From Bdellovibrio bacteriovorus W (GTDB lineage Bacteria > Bdellovibrionota > Bdellovibrionia > Bdellovibrionales > Bdellovibrionaceae): a stretch of DNA of 64,000 nucleotides. This document shows, piece by piece, positions 18,703-28,766 of this stretch. A program made the translations under genes and the position numbers. The stretch's first letter is position 1. Every line of letters starts with the position of its first letter. The notes under the pieces are model-generated. The model was not told where the DNA came from, did not search any database, and saw nothing but the letters and a program-made list of their open reading frames with translations. Location of the stretch: the NCBI GenBank assembly GCA_000525675.1, contig CP002190.1, positions 62,001 through 126,000 on the forward strand, written 5' to 3'.

Positions 18703-19002
18703 TCAGGGTCTTTCTTCGAAGATGCCCATTTTCGTACTTCCTATATTTCCCCTAGGAGATCGACCTGTGATAGAGCCAGGAACGGCAAGTAGTAAGCGTG
18801 GCACTTGGCCAAAAAACTCAGTCCAATTTTTGAATTTATAGGCCAGAGCGAACATTTTCCAGTGAACATAGAAATGAGGCCATGCTTGAGGCTGTGAAAG
18901 AAGGTGGGCTTCTTCTAGAAGACTCATTGAATCTTCATATCCTTTGAGTTTTGCGGTTTCTGCTTTTTCAATGAGACTTAAAATTTCACTTTTCATTTTC
19001 AA
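18703..19002 (-). CDS. DUF3703-family protein
   Basis: This 99-residue protein has the DUF3703 pattern: SLLEEAHLLSQPQAWPHFYV, HWKMFALAYKFKNW, and a C-terminal GNIGSTKMGIFE. The family is small, cytoplasmic and functionally undefined; members often sit near metal-resistance or unrelated metabolic genes. The start overlaps the end of the upstream phosphodiesterase gene by 17 bases, so the two are translated as a pair. Confidence 0.65.
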   Translation of the reverse strand: MKMKSEILSLIEKAETAKLKGYEDSMSLLEEAHLLSQPQAWPHFYVHWKMFALAYKFKNWTEFFGQVPRLLLAVPGSITGRSPRGNIGSTKMGIFEERP

Positions 19003-19684
19003 TCACCGACTCCCACTCTTGGGCACTAAATGGGACATCGGTTCCTAAGATATCCACACCGAGAGTTTTCATTCGTTCATAGGTTTCAAGATCGTTGGCA
19101 TTCCACGCAGTCACCGTGATGTTTTGCTCATGGCATGTTTTTACAAGCTCATCGTCAATCCAATGAACGCTCATGGAGACACCTTCAGCTTTTGCGCTTC
19201 GGGCAATCTCTACAGGGTTGAGAGGCAAGCCAAAGAGTAAGCACGCTGTTTTAAAGCGCGGATGGTGGTTTTTAAACTCATGCAACCATCTATGATTAAA
19301 CGAGATCACAGTCACTTGCGAAGGGTCGATATTCTTTTCGATCGTACGACCCAGTCTTGCAAAGTCTCCGTTTGATTTGATTTCGATTTGCAATTCCATT
19401 TTCGTATCAACATAAAGATCGAGGACATCTTCAAGTTGGGGCAAAGGATCACCCTCTTTCGTGCGAACATTTGAAAGCTCTGACCAAGTTTTTTGACGAA
19501 GAGGGCCACTAGATGTGGTGGTGCGATCTAAGGTATCATCATGGTGAACGACCCAAACACCGTCGGCGGATTCGTGAATATCAAACTCCACGACGGGGGT
19601 ATTTGACTCCAGCAAGGCTTCGAAGGAACGCATTGTATTTTCAGGAGCTCTGTCTCGAGCTCCGCGATGACCCATTAATTTCAT
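18986..19684 (-). CDS. Glycerophosphodiester phosphodiesterase
   Basis: The enzyme hydrolyses glycerophosphodiesters to glycerol-3-phosphate and an alcohol. The 232-residue protein has no signal peptide, so it is the cytosolic UgpQ type. Family signatures are intact: GHRGARDRAPENT at residues 5-17 with the catalytic histidine, EFDIHESADGVWVVHHD with the second histidine and metal ligands, DRTT, LEDVLD and EIKS. It would let the cell use glycerophosphodiesters released from prey or from its own phospholipids. The downstream DUF3703 gene overlaps it. Confidence 0.93.
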   Translation of the reverse strand: MKLMGHRGARDRAPENTMRSFEALLESNTPVVEFDIHESADGVWVVHHDDTLDRTTTSSGPLRQKTWSELSNVRTKEGDPLPQLEDVLDLYVDTKMELQIEIKSNGDFARLGRTIEKNIDPSQVTVISFNHRWLHEFKNHHPRFKTACLLFGLPLNPVEIARSAKAEGVSMSVHWIDDELVKTCHEQNITVTAWNANDLETYERMKTLGVDILGTDVPFSAQEWESVIENEK

Positions 19685-19810
19685 AAAGAAATGGTAGCCA
19701 AGGGCATTTATATTGCCAAGAAGTCTGCGGATTCATGTTTAAATATAAAAGGGAAAGTTTTTAGAGGTCCTAGGGCCGCAAGAGACGCTTGTGAGGCAAG
19801 TACTGACAAA

Positions 19811-19903
19811 TGGCGGAGAGACCGGGATTTGAACCCGGGGTAGACCTTTTGAGTCTACGAGCGTTTAGCAAACGCTTGGTTTCAGCCACTCACCCACCTC
19901 TCC
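19811..19903 (-). tRNA. tRNA-Ser(GCU), CCA encoded
   Basis: Read on the minus strand, GGAGAGG pairs with TCTCTCC (discriminator G, encoded CCA). Anticodon stem AGCGT/ACGCT encloses TTGCTAA, giving anticodon GCU. The long variable arm CGTAGACTCAAAAGGTCTAC is class II, and the T arm is CCGGGTTCAAATCCCGG. Confidence 0.97.
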
Positions 19904-20046
19904 GCGGTCGATTTAAGCGACATGAGGAATAAAGCTGCCATATCGTGCGCTCAGAAGCAAGCTGTTGCCTCTTTTCTTTTTATAATTTTTGTAAGAATGC
20001 TTGATTTTTTCTTGGCCCCAGCTTATCAATATCACCTCTTTGCAGT

Positions 20047-20123
20047 GCACTCGTAGCTCAGCTGGATAGAGTACTTGACTACGAATCAAGTGGTCAGAGG
20101 TTCGAATCCTCTCGAGTGCACCA
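20047..20123 (+). tRNA. tRNA-Arg(ACG), CCA encoded
   Basis: GCACTCG pairs with CGAGTGC, followed by discriminator A and CCA. Anticodon stem CTTGA/TCAAG encloses CTACGAA, giving anticodon ACG (read as ICG after A-to-I editing). A T-run directly after the CCA may end transcription. Confidence 0.97.
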
Positions 20124-20188
20124 TTTTTTCTCTTTAAATCCTACAAAAAATACTGTCTTTCGAAAAATTCTTGGCTTAGCCTAAGTCC

Positions 20189-20647
20189 ATGAAAAACAAT
20201 ATGATTTTAAAAACTTCCATGCTTCTCTTGGCTCTTGTTGGAGTCATCTATGGGATTCGCGCTTTGAATTCTGGAACTCTTCAGACAGAGGCTGGCGATC
20301 CAAATAGTTTTATTGGATCTCTTTTGGGGGCGGATCAAAAACTCTTTAATTGGTGTCCGTTGAAGACTGAAAAGGTCGAGGTTTTTACGAGGAGCGGCGA
20401 AGTTGAATCTGTAAAAACAGAGGCCGTGGATATTTCCTCACTTTGTGAAATAGCAATCGGTAACTTCGCGACGACGGACTTGGACAAGGCAGAGTTTGTA
20501 CTGAAATTGCGTGCGCACGGCTCGCGCGGGGAAGTGACAGAGCTTTTCGCCTCTGAAAACGGTCTTTTCAAGGTTCAGGATATGCCCTTTTCATCAGCAG
20601 TTTTAACGAAGGTCTTGGGGCGTTTGAGTGCTCCCGAATCCCATTAA
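20189..20647 (+). CDS. Small exported or membrane-anchored protein, unknown function
   Basis: The 152-residue protein has one N-terminal hydrophobic segment (about 8-24), either a signal anchor or an uncleaved signal peptide. The remainder is soluble and mixed alpha/beta, with a cysteine pair (WCPLK near 55 and SLCEIA near 86). No family is recognised. It sits alone between tRNA-Arg and tRNA-Asn. Confidence 0.5.
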   Translation: MKNNMILKTSMLLLALVGVIYGIRALNSGTLQTEAGDPNSFIGSLLGADQKLFNWCPLKTEKVEVFTRSGEVESVKTEAVDISSLCEIAIGNFATTDLDKAEFVLKLRAHGSRGEVTELFASENGLFKVQDMPFSSAVLTKVLGRLSAPESH

Positions 20648-20703
20648 AGATTTCTGTTTGACAAAAGGGTGCAAGAAGCAATAATTTAGTTCTTCACCGA
20701 TGT

Positions 20704-20779
20704 TCAGGAGTAGCTCAGTCGGTAGAGCAAGCGGCTGTTAACCGCTGGGTCGGGGGTTCGAGTCCCTCCTCCTGAGCCA
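20704..20779 (+). tRNA. tRNA-Asn(GUU), CCA encoded
   Basis: TCAGGAG pairs with CTCCTGA, then discriminator G and CCA. Anticodon stem AGCGG/CCGCT encloses CTGTTAA, giving anticodon GUU. D arm TAGCTCAGTCGGTAGAGCA and T arm GGGGGTTCGAGTCCCTC are normal. Confidence 0.97.
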
Positions 20780-20786
20780 TTTAATT

Positions 20787-20813
20787 AAACCTGCCTTAGA
20801 GCAGGTTTTTTTA
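20787..20813 (+). terminator. Rho-independent terminator after tRNA-Asn
   Basis: Stem AAACCTGC/GCAGGTTT with loop CTTAGA is followed by a T-run. Confidence 0.9.
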
Positions 20814-20830
20814 TTTCTAAATCATCCCTT

Positions 20831-21991
20831 TTAAAATCTTAAGTTCAACTGACTTGCACACATCGTTTTGGCGCGAATGGAATTTAGTTTTGAATCACAG
20901 TAGATTCCGCGGCCCGTGACTTGATCAGCTTTTAGAATCAGGCTGGCGTTGCCAATTTCAGATTGTCCCAGTTGATTGAGGCCATAAATGCGTTCAGTGG
21001 CCTTAGATGCTTCCATCGGGCGAGCTTGTGAGTGAGTATTCGTTAACGGAATCACTTCAATTGCGTCCACCTTAACTTTACCCGTTTGTGGGTCGCGCTC
21101 TACGTAAAGTCTGGAGAACATTCCCCAGTCTTTGCGTGTATCAATTTTTTTTGTGATGTCGGCAGAGCCCACCATCATATAGTTGCCAAGGCTATAGTAA
21201 ATGTATTTATCGCCTTGCTTTTGAATGGGTCGAACCACGTGGGGATGATGGCCTATAATAAGATCGACGCCACCGTAAGTCAGCGCGTATTCAAAGCGTG
21301 ATTTTTGTCCACCATCTAATTCTACTTTTCCTTCCGTTCCGAAGTGGATCGAAAGCATTTTAAAATCCGCCTTAGTTTGAGAGAAGGCTTTGATGAGATC
21401 TTTATAGTCTCTATCGTCTCTAACAAATAGAATTCCTGGTTGCGATTGGCTGGCTTTAAAGCGCGGATCTCCAATGGTCGCAGTAGCAAACGCAAATGTG
21501 ATTCCATTTTTAGTAATGATTTTCGGTTTCAACAAATTAGATCGATAGTCGATTCCATCATAGACAATGTGCGGATATTCCTGCTGAATCTTCTGCATTT
21601 CGCCCATGGTGTGGCGCATGCCTTCGTGCCCATAGTCGTAGGTGTGATTGTTGGCAAGATTGAAGAGATTAAAACCGAGATCAATTAAGTGTCTAACGGC
21701 ATTGGGATGACTGCGAAAAGCAAACTGTTTGTCTTCGTTGCTGATCTCATTGGATGAAGAAACGACTGTTTCAATGTTAGCAAAGTTAATGTCTCCATTA
21801 ATAAGGGGTCTAATGCCGGCAGTGAAGTTGCGCCAAGGTGTTGGAGAGGAACTATAGAGAACTCCTGCTGAGTTTACATTGATGCGGTTGCGATTGAAGT
21901 TAACGTCTCCACCCATGGTGATAACAACATCGGCTGATGCTGCTATAGAAGAAGACGCCGCTAACATTAAAAGTGCTTTTGCTATTTTCAT
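20831..21991 (-). CDS. CapA/PGA_cap-type metallophosphatase-like exported protein
   Basis: From ATG 21991 the 386-residue protein begins with a proper signal peptide (MKIAKALLMLAASSS, ending SADVV). An upstream in-frame ATG at 22033 would only add basic residues. CapA-family metallophosphatase motifs are all visible: ITMGGDVNF, FANIETVV, NLANNHTYDYG, SIHFGTE and IGHHPHVVRP. CapA/PgsA members take part in poly-gamma-glutamate capsule export or related envelope polymer handling. No pgsBC partners are here, so a capsule role is doubtful. The enzyme fold is clear, the substrate is not. Confidence 0.82.
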   Translation of the reverse strand: MKIAKALLMLAASSSIAASADVVITMGGDVNFNRNRINVNSAGVLYSSSPTPWRNFTAGIRPLINGDINFANIETVVSSSNEISNEDKQFAFRSHPNAVRHLIDLGFNLFNLANNHTYDYGHEGMRHTMGEMQKIQQEYPHIVYDGIDYRSNLLKPKIITKNGITFAFATATIGDPRFKASQSQPGILFVRDDRDYKDLIKAFSQTKADFKMLSIHFGTEGKVELDGGQKSRFEYALTYGGVDLIIGHHPHVVRPIQKQGDKYIYYSLGNYMMVGSADITKKIDTRKDWGMFSRLYVERDPQTGKVKVDAIEVIPLTNTHSQARPMEASKATERIYGLNQLGQSEIGNASLILKADQVTGRGIYCDSKLNSIRAKTMCASQLNLRF

Positions 21992-22270
21992 AAGAAGAAA
22001 ATATTTCAAACATCGTGCCCTTTTTAGGCGCATTTAAAAGGGCTTAGAACATTATAAAGTGTCTCAAGATTAATCACTCGCCCTAAATTGATATTCGAAT
22101 AAGAAGCTCGGGAAGCAAATTCTTCGGAACCAAAAATGTCTCAAAGAGACACAAATGGTCCACTAATATTGCTCAAATCTCATAAAAGCCATCGGCATGA
22201 ACGAAATTTCTCGGCACAGCCTTTGTAATAAGGCAGAGAGATACCGTTGGACGTGCGTTGGAGGACACTT

Positions 22271-22780
22271 ATGCGTCTTATTAAAATACTTCCCCTATTA
22301 GCTTTTTGGGCAATGACCGCTGTTTCAATGCGTGCGGGTGCCGATGTGAAAAGCTATAGAGAATGGAAATCAGACCGTGTCACTCATGCCGAAACAAAAG
22401 TGAACTTTCTGAAGGCGCAGTTGACTGTAAAAAAAGCGCAACGAGGAGTAGCTAATGGAACAGATCCTAATCTAGCAATGCGTAGTACAGTGGAGGCGGT
22501 TTCAACTCATAATATGAGCGTAGAGAGAATGGAAAGACAGCTCCGAGAAGAGATATACGCTTTAGAAATCGCCAAGGATCTTTCCGTTACGGACTACTTT
22601 GTTGGATATCTGACTAAGGTTCAAGATCAACAGGCTGCATTTAGTGAGGTGGCTGGAAAGTTAAGCTCTGAGGAAATTGCCGAACTCATGATGGCCTACG
22701 CAAACTCTGTCTTTGGTGGAAGCTCTACGAATGAAATTCCAGCCAGCGCAGCGAACATTTCAAAGGATGGCGCCAAATAA
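22271..22780 (+). CDS. Exported coiled-coil protein, unknown function
   Basis: ATG 22271 follows GGAGG at good spacing; the in-frame codon at 22247 lies before that site and is rejected. The 169-residue product has a signal peptide (about 1-23, ending RAGA). A charged helical region (residues 30-110) with coiled-coil character follows, then a conserved-looking segment with AKDLSVTDYFVGYL and KLSSEEIAELMMAY. No family is recognised. It lies upstream of groES in the same direction but is separated by 118 bases that include a promoter-like sequence. Confidence 0.55.
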   Translation: MRLIKILPLLAFWAMTAVSMRAGADVKSYREWKSDRVTHAETKVNFLKAQLTVKKAQRGVANGTDPNLAMRSTVEAVSTHNMSVERMERQLREEIYALEIAKDLSVTDYFVGYLTKVQDQQAAFSEVAGKLSSEEIAELMMAYANSVFGGSSTNEIPASAANISKDGAK

Positions 22781-22834
22781 TGCAGCGCATACGGACCCAG
22801 ACGTAATTATTGAAGAAATTTAAATCACTCGACC

Positions 22835-22864
22835 TTGACTCTGCCGATAGGCGATTCATATTAG
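22835..22864 (+). promoter_or_regulatory. Candidate sigma-70-type promoter for groESL
   Basis: TTGACT (22835-22840) is followed after 18 bases by TATTAG (22859-22864), about 35 bases before the groES start. The -10 match is only four of six. No CIRCE operator (TTAGCACTC-N9-GAGTGCTAA) is present. Confidence 0.35.
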
Positions 22865-22898
22865 CTTCGTTAATTGTAAAATCAAACGGAGGTAAAAT

Positions 22899-23201
22899 AT
22901 GGCTAAAAGTGAAATCGGCGTACGTCCCCTTCACGATAGAATTCTAGTTCGCAGAATGGCGGAAGAAGAAAAAACCGCTGGCGGATTATTCATCCCCGAC
23001 ACTGCTAAAGAAAAACCACAAAAAGGTGAAATCATTGCTACTGGCAATGGCCGTATTACTGAAGACGGTAAGGTACTTCCATTGGAAGTTAAGGTTGGCG
23101 ATAAAGTTCTTTTCAGCAAATACGCTGGGACTGAATTAAAACTTGAAGGCCACGAATACCTAATGATGCGCGAAGAAGATATTTTAGGCGTTTTTAACTA
23201 A
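22899..23201 (+). CDS. groS: Co-chaperonin GroES
   Basis: GroES forms the heptameric lid of the GroEL folding chamber. The 100-residue protein has the family pattern [12 protein letters not shown], the mobile loop [18 protein letters not shown], and [13 protein letters not shown] near the C-terminus. ATG 22899 has GGAGG upstream. It is followed by groEL 36 bases later, so the two form the usual operon. Confidence 0.97.
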   Translation: MAKSEIGVRPLHDRILVRRMAEEEKTAGGLFIPDTAKEKPQKGEIIATGNGRITEDGKVLPLEVKVGDKVLFSKYAGTELKLEGHEYLMMREEDILGVFN

Positions 23202-23219
23202 GATCTAATCTCTAAATAA

Positions 23220-24881
<1,662 letters not shown>

Positions 24882-24912
24882 TTCTCGCTCTAGCCTCTTA
24901 TGAGCTAGAAAT

Positions 24913-24947
24913 AAAAAACCCAAGCTTTTAAAGGCTTGGGTTTTTTT
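24913..24947. terminator. Bidirectional terminator between groEL and the convergent gene
   Basis: ACCCAAGC pairs with GCTTGGGT around a short loop. A-run and T-run flank the stem on opposite sides, so it can stop groEL transcription and the convergent minus-strand gene. Confidence 0.9.
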
Positions 24948-24951
24948 GTAC

Positions 24952-26550
24952 CTAAAATAAGTATTGCACGCCTAGAAGTAAGCTTGAAACCCCGTGGCTG
25001 GCGCCATCAGGCTGTGGATTTCTTGAAGTTGTGCCTGAGAAATCACTGCTATAATTTTCAAACATCAGCTCACCACGAATTTTAAATCGCGTCTGCATTC
25101 GATAATCCATAAAAAAGCTAAAAGTATTCATTTGATTCGATGAACTGCCACTACTGACATTTTCACTCAAGCTCGGGTTGATATAGAAATCAAGTTTACC
25201 ACCGATATCAATTGGCATCTCCGGAGAAAGTGGAAACTGCCCAGAAATCGAAAGATGCAACCCTGAATACTCCATAGATGAAAATGCCAATGGCTGACTC
25301 TTATCCACGGTAAATTTCGTCGTGGAGTAGCCGCCGGCAATTTGCATCTTCGGGCCGAAGTAGTCGTCTGTGAGTAGTAAATTATAGCCAAGGCTGACGC
25401 CATAGCTACTCATCGCTAAGTTGAGGCTACTCGGGGAAGAACCCGCAAGGTCGTTATCAAGGTTCGTAATTCCTTGACGCGTAAATAGACCTACATACCA
25501 ATTAGGATTGAGCCAAAGCTCTCCACGCAGAAGAATTGTCGGCATATAAGAATTGGCACTGGCTGAGTCACCTGACTTGAAGTTTGCTTTCTGATTATAA
25601 GAAGCAAGGCCCGCAAGAACTTCTAACTTTCCAAATTGCGGAGGTGAAGATGGTAGCCACTCAGAGGGGCTCTCGCCAAAAGCCAGTTCCGCATCTGGGC
25701 GAGAGCTGATGTCTTGAAGGACTTTACCACCAGCCACTGTGACAGGTGTTGCGTACTTATAGAACTCATCGGGAACAAGCTTAGAACCTGCTTGTAATAA
25801 CCCAGGCTCTCGCTCCATTTCCACGTATCCAAAACTCAGGTAAGGCTCTACTTTAAAGAGCTTGATGCGTCCCAGAACTTCTCTTTCTGTGCCGACCATG
25901 ACGTGCAGCTTTGGATGTCTGTTGATACGAATCACCTGCACCGCTGTGAGCTTGCTATCTACTTTTAAACCATAGGCGCTTCCTAAGTTTAAAGTCACTT
26001 GCTGACCTCGACGACTGAGTATGGTTCCACGATAAGGCATTCGAGCCTTGAGTGATTCGAAAAGTTTTGCAGCTTCGATTTTAATATCCGCGGTTTCAAA
26101 TCCTTTGATGTCACTGGTCGTTTCAGAAAGAAGTGGAAGCCCCGTTTTTTCAGTAAATAAATTGAAAGTTAAGCTGATGCCTTTTGGACCCTTAATAATA
26201 TGAGACTCTAATGCTGCTTGAGCGTCGGTTGCTCGCATAATGCGAATGGCCTCTGCGGGGCTATCGAGCAACGATTTACTCTGAGGAGTGTCAGCAAGTT
26301 TTAGATTCCACTGTTTATCATTATTGATGATTTTTTTTAGTTCATCAAAAATAGGTTTTGCATAAATGCCACCGACATTGTCCGTTGTGGGCGTCAGGAC
26401 AATGGTTTTAATGGAAAGCTCATCGTCAGCAGTCGAGATGTATACGTTCTGGGCGTTGGTCTGAGCATGAGACCATGGTGAAGACATTGAAAGAAGAAGA
26501 AAACAGCTCATTAAAAAAATAAATCTTTTATGCATAATATATTTTTGCAT
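24952..26550 (-). CDS. Outer-membrane beta-barrel protein with periplasmic N-terminal domain
   Basis: The 532-residue protein has a signal peptide (about 1-29, ending SHA). Residues 40-250 form a soluble domain with a segment like the C-terminal domain of flagellar FlgT (YRGTILSRRGQQVTLNLGSA, then YGLKVDSKL). From about residue 300 on, alternating amphipathic strands end in phenylalanine (LLGVQYLF), the classical C-terminal signature for BAM-dependent insertion. The divergent neighbour at 26611 has a similar barrel half. Function is unknown; a transport or surface role is inferred. Confidence 0.65.
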   Translation of the reverse strand: MQKYIMHKRFIFLMSCFLLLSMSSPWSHAQTNAQNVYISTADDELSIKTIVLTPTTDNVGGIYAKPIFDELKKIINNDKQWNLKLADTPQSKSLLDSPAEAIRIMRATDAQAALESHIIKGPKGISLTFNLFTEKTGLPLLSETTSDIKGFETADIKIEAAKLFESLKARMPYRGTILSRRGQQVTLNLGSAYGLKVDSKLTAVQVIRINRHPKLHVMVGTEREVLGRIKLFKVEPYLSFGYVEMEREPGLLQAGSKLVPDEFYKYATPVTVAGGKVLQDISSRPDAELAFGESPSEWLPSSPPQFGKLEVLAGLASYNQKANFKSGDSASANSYMPTILLRGELWLNPNWYVGLFTRQGITNLDNDLAGSSPSSLNLAMSSYGVSLGYNLLLTDDYFGPKMQIAGGYSTTKFTVDKSQPLAFSSMEYSGLHLSISGQFPLSPEMPIDIGGKLDFYINPSLSENVSSGSSSNQMNTFSFFMDYRMQTRFKIRGELMFENYSSDFSGTTSRNPQPDGASHGVSSLLLGVQYLF

Positions 26551-26610
26551 TGCCTTAATTAGTCGTCAATTGGCGTCAAGTAATTCGGACCGTTTACCGA
26601 TGCTGAAACC

Positions 26611-27651
26611 ATGATGAACTTTGTCCGATTGAACGTCTTTGTCTTTTTCTTTTTTGTCTCTGTCACGGTGAGAGCGCAAGTCTTCTTAGAAGGCTTGGCG
26701 TCGGGCCGTTATGAGAAAAAGGCCGTGGCAACTCAGTCATCGACTAAGGTCCAAAAAAGAAATGTCTCTTCTGAGCTTCCAGTGAAGTCTATTGCCGATG
26801 AAGCGGTTCCAGAGGTTGTATCCTCTGTACCTGAAAAAAGTGTACAGACAGAGCCGACCCTTGTGGAGCAAGCGGAATCCTTGATCAAAGGTAAGCCGGA
26901 ACAAGTACTTGAGTTTTATGAAAAGAACCTACCATCAGATGATCAGAGAAAAAATAAATTCGAATTATCTCTAGCTGCGGGAATCTTCAACGAGTCCGCA
27001 AAAAGCGATTATTCATTTCGTGACCATACTCTTAAAGCTAATTCATTAAATGTGAAAGGGCAGCTTTGGTTGACTCCGGCCTTAGGGGGCTCGGCAAGTT
27101 TTCTCACGACGCTCCCAACGGACTTGAAAGAGGCCTCGAGTGCAGACTCTGTGAGTGTTCAGAAAGAAGAGCTAGAAATTGCCATGCAGTTTAGAAAGTT
27201 TTTTCTTTCTGAGAACAACCCTGCGAGTTTAGTTTTTGCCCTTTCTTACCTTGATGATCAGCTAACGGTGCCATCGAGTTCTGTGACAAGAGCGAAGTTA
27301 AATCATTCAGGTTTAGGGGTCTTGGTAAACTCTAAAATTCCTATGACCGAGCATCTGGCAATGAACATTGGAGCCAAGCTCTATCCTTCTCTAAGCGTTA
27401 AGGAGACTTCTCAGCAGGCTATTTCCTCAGGCAGCTTCGACACGGGCTCTATGGTCGCTTTGAGCCTTGGAAATGAATATCGATTCAGTCGTCATGATGT
27501 TATTTTTTGGGAAGTTCAGTATCAAAACCAAAAGTCTTTATATAGCGGAAGCTCTGAAGCAGTGGAACCGAGCGAAGGGCGAGCACTAGAGAATGTCGCG
27601 ATAGAGAATCAGGTTTATCTGTTTTCTTTAGGTTATCGCTGGGGAAAATAG
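26611..27651 (+). CDS. Outer-membrane beta-barrel protein, likely related to its divergent neighbour
   Basis: The 346-residue protein has a signal peptide (about 1-22, ending VRAQ), then a low-complexity linker, and a C-terminal ~220-residue amphipathic strand region. KFELSLAAGIFNES and VKGQLWLTPALGG align with LEVLAGLASYNQK and LRGELWLNPNWYVG of the protein at 24952, which suggests paralogy of the barrel. The end, YLFSLGYRWGK, lacks a terminal aromatic but has the usual strand pattern. No substrate can be inferred. Confidence 0.6.
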   Translation: MMNFVRLNVFVFFFFVSVTVRAQVFLEGLASGRYEKKAVATQSSTKVQKRNVSSELPVKSIADEAVPEVVSSVPEKSVQTEPTLVEQAESLIKGKPEQVLEFYEKNLPSDDQRKNKFELSLAAGIFNESAKSDYSFRDHTLKANSLNVKGQLWLTPALGGSASFLTTLPTDLKEASSADSVSVQKEELEIAMQFRKFFLSENNPASLVFALSYLDDQLTVPSSSVTRAKLNHSGLGVLVNSKIPMTEHLAMNIGAKLYPSLSVKETSQQAISSGSFDTGSMVALSLGNEYRFSRHDVIFWEVQYQNQKSLYSGSSEAVEPSEGRALENVAIENQVYLFSLGYRWGK

Positions 27652-27733
27652 ACAGGTCTTATTTTAGTCTAGTCCCTGATTTTAAAATCAAAATCCCCTC
27701 ACCTAAAAAGATATTTAATTCTATGATGGGTCT

Positions 27734-28123
27734 ATGAATAAGGGATTTATTGTCATAGACGACGCTGCGTTTTTAAGAGAAGTGATCAAAAACATTCTTC
27801 TTGAAAAAGGGATGCGATTTTTAGGAGAAGCTGGGGATGGAGAAGCTGGGGTACAGTTGGTTCTTACAACTCTTCCCGATCTAGTCGTGATTGATATGGT
27901 GATGCCCAAGAAAAATGGCATTCAGGCCATACAAGAAATTAAGTCTCAGAACTCAGATATAAAAATTCTTGTCTGCTCCACTCTGGATGACGAGTTACTT
28001 ATTCAGCAAGCTAAAGAAGCTGGCGCGGATGAGTATTTAATGAAACCGTTTAGCAAAAATCAAATTTATGAATCTCTAAGTAGGATGTTTTTAGATTTAG
28101 GGGATCTCAATGAGCGAATTTAA
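27734..28123 (+). CDS. Stand-alone CheY-like response-regulator receiver protein
   Basis: The 129-residue protein is a single receiver domain. The acidic pair D9/D10, the phosphorylated D54 in VVIDMVMPKKNG, S82 or T83 at the conserved hydroxyl position and K104 in MKPF are all present. It has no output domain, so it signals by protein contact, as CheY does. No sensor kinase or chemotaxis gene is adjacent. The next gene overlaps it by 14 bases, suggesting co-expression with a small membrane protein. Confidence 0.9.
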   Translation: MNKGFIVIDDAAFLREVIKNILLEKGMRFLGEAGDGEAGVQLVLTTLPDLVVIDMVMPKKNGIQAIQEIKSQNSDIKILVCSTLDDELLIQQAKEAGADEYLMKPFSKNQIYESLSRMFLDLGDLNERI

Positions 28124-28370
28124 ATTCGTTTTGAAATGTATGGTATTTACAATGCTTTTGGTGATGTTGATGCAGGTTAAAATTGGCCGGCACTCTATCG
28201 AGAATCATACTTATAGGTGGCTTCGCACATCTAAAGCTTCTGAGTATGTTCAGAGCGTAGCTGCTGGTGGAGCGATGGCGATTCGTAACTTAGCCTTTTC
28301 TGTAAAGACGGGAGTCTCGAGCACAGTTGAAGGCTTTCAAGAAGGAGCGCACGACAAGGCCGTGCGCTAG
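28110..28370 (+). CDS. Small single-helix membrane protein
   Basis: This 86-residue protein has one N-terminal hydrophobic segment (about 6-24, VLKCMVFTMLLVMLMQV) and a polar C-terminal part that is probably outside the cytoplasm. The start overlaps the receiver-protein gene by 14 bases, so translation is coupled. No family is recognised; a link to receiver signalling is suggested only by the overlap. Confidence 0.5.
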   Translation: MSEFKFVLKCMVFTMLLVMLMQVKIGRHSIENHTYRWLRTSKASEYVQSVAAGGAMAIRNLAFSVKTGVSSTVEGFQEGAHDKAVR

Positions 28371-28380
28371 TTTCCAAAAT

Positions 28381-28587
28381 TTAGTTAACACCTGTTTTCG
28401 TATTAGTACTTGTACGAACAGTATTTGTTTTCGTGTTCTTAGCTACGCGTTCGCGTACAGGATTTGTATTTTTAAAGAGATCATTGGTATTGGATGCAAT
28501 CCTGTGTGAGCATTTTGGGTTTGCCATTGCAATAGACGCGAAAGAAACAATAACAATCCCGGTCATAAATTTAATAGTCTTTTTCAT
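28381..28587 (-). CDS. Tiny secreted Asn/Thr-rich protein next to the hit locus
   Basis: The 68-residue product starts at ATG 28587 with AAGGAG seven bases upstream. It has a clear signal peptide (about 1-22, ending AMA) and two possible cysteine or histidine ligands (CSH). The C-terminal ~35 residues are rich in Asn, Thr and Lys (NTKTNTVRTSTNTKTG). It is separated from the bd0108-like gene by a terminator. No family is recognised. Confidence 0.6.
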   Translation of the reverse strand: MKKTIKFMTGIVIVSFASIAMANPKCSHRIASNTNDLFKNTNPVRERVAKNTKTNTVRTSTNTKTGVN

Positions 28588-28701
28588 CGACGACTCCTTA
28601 TCAAGAGTGTTTTACACCTGCCTTATAGAGGACTTAGGTTGCAGTCGTCGTGCCACTTGGTTTTGATCTCAAATGAAAATGAGGGGAGTTAGAGGGGAAA
28701 T

Positions 28702-28735
28702 AAAAAAGGCTCTGTCGAACAGAGCCTTTTTAGGT
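28702..28735 (-). terminator. Terminator of the hit/Tad transcript
   Basis: Perfect stem AAAAAGGCTCTGT/ACAGAGCCTTTTT around loop CGA, with T-run on the minus strand, lies about 35 bases after the bd0108-like stop. Confidence 0.9.
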
Positions 28736-28766
28736 AAACGTGTGTAAAAGATTTGGACAGTTAGGA

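Noticed and set aside
22780-22899. CIRCE operator before groES
   Set aside because: No TTAGCACTC/GAGTGCTAA pair or close match is found.
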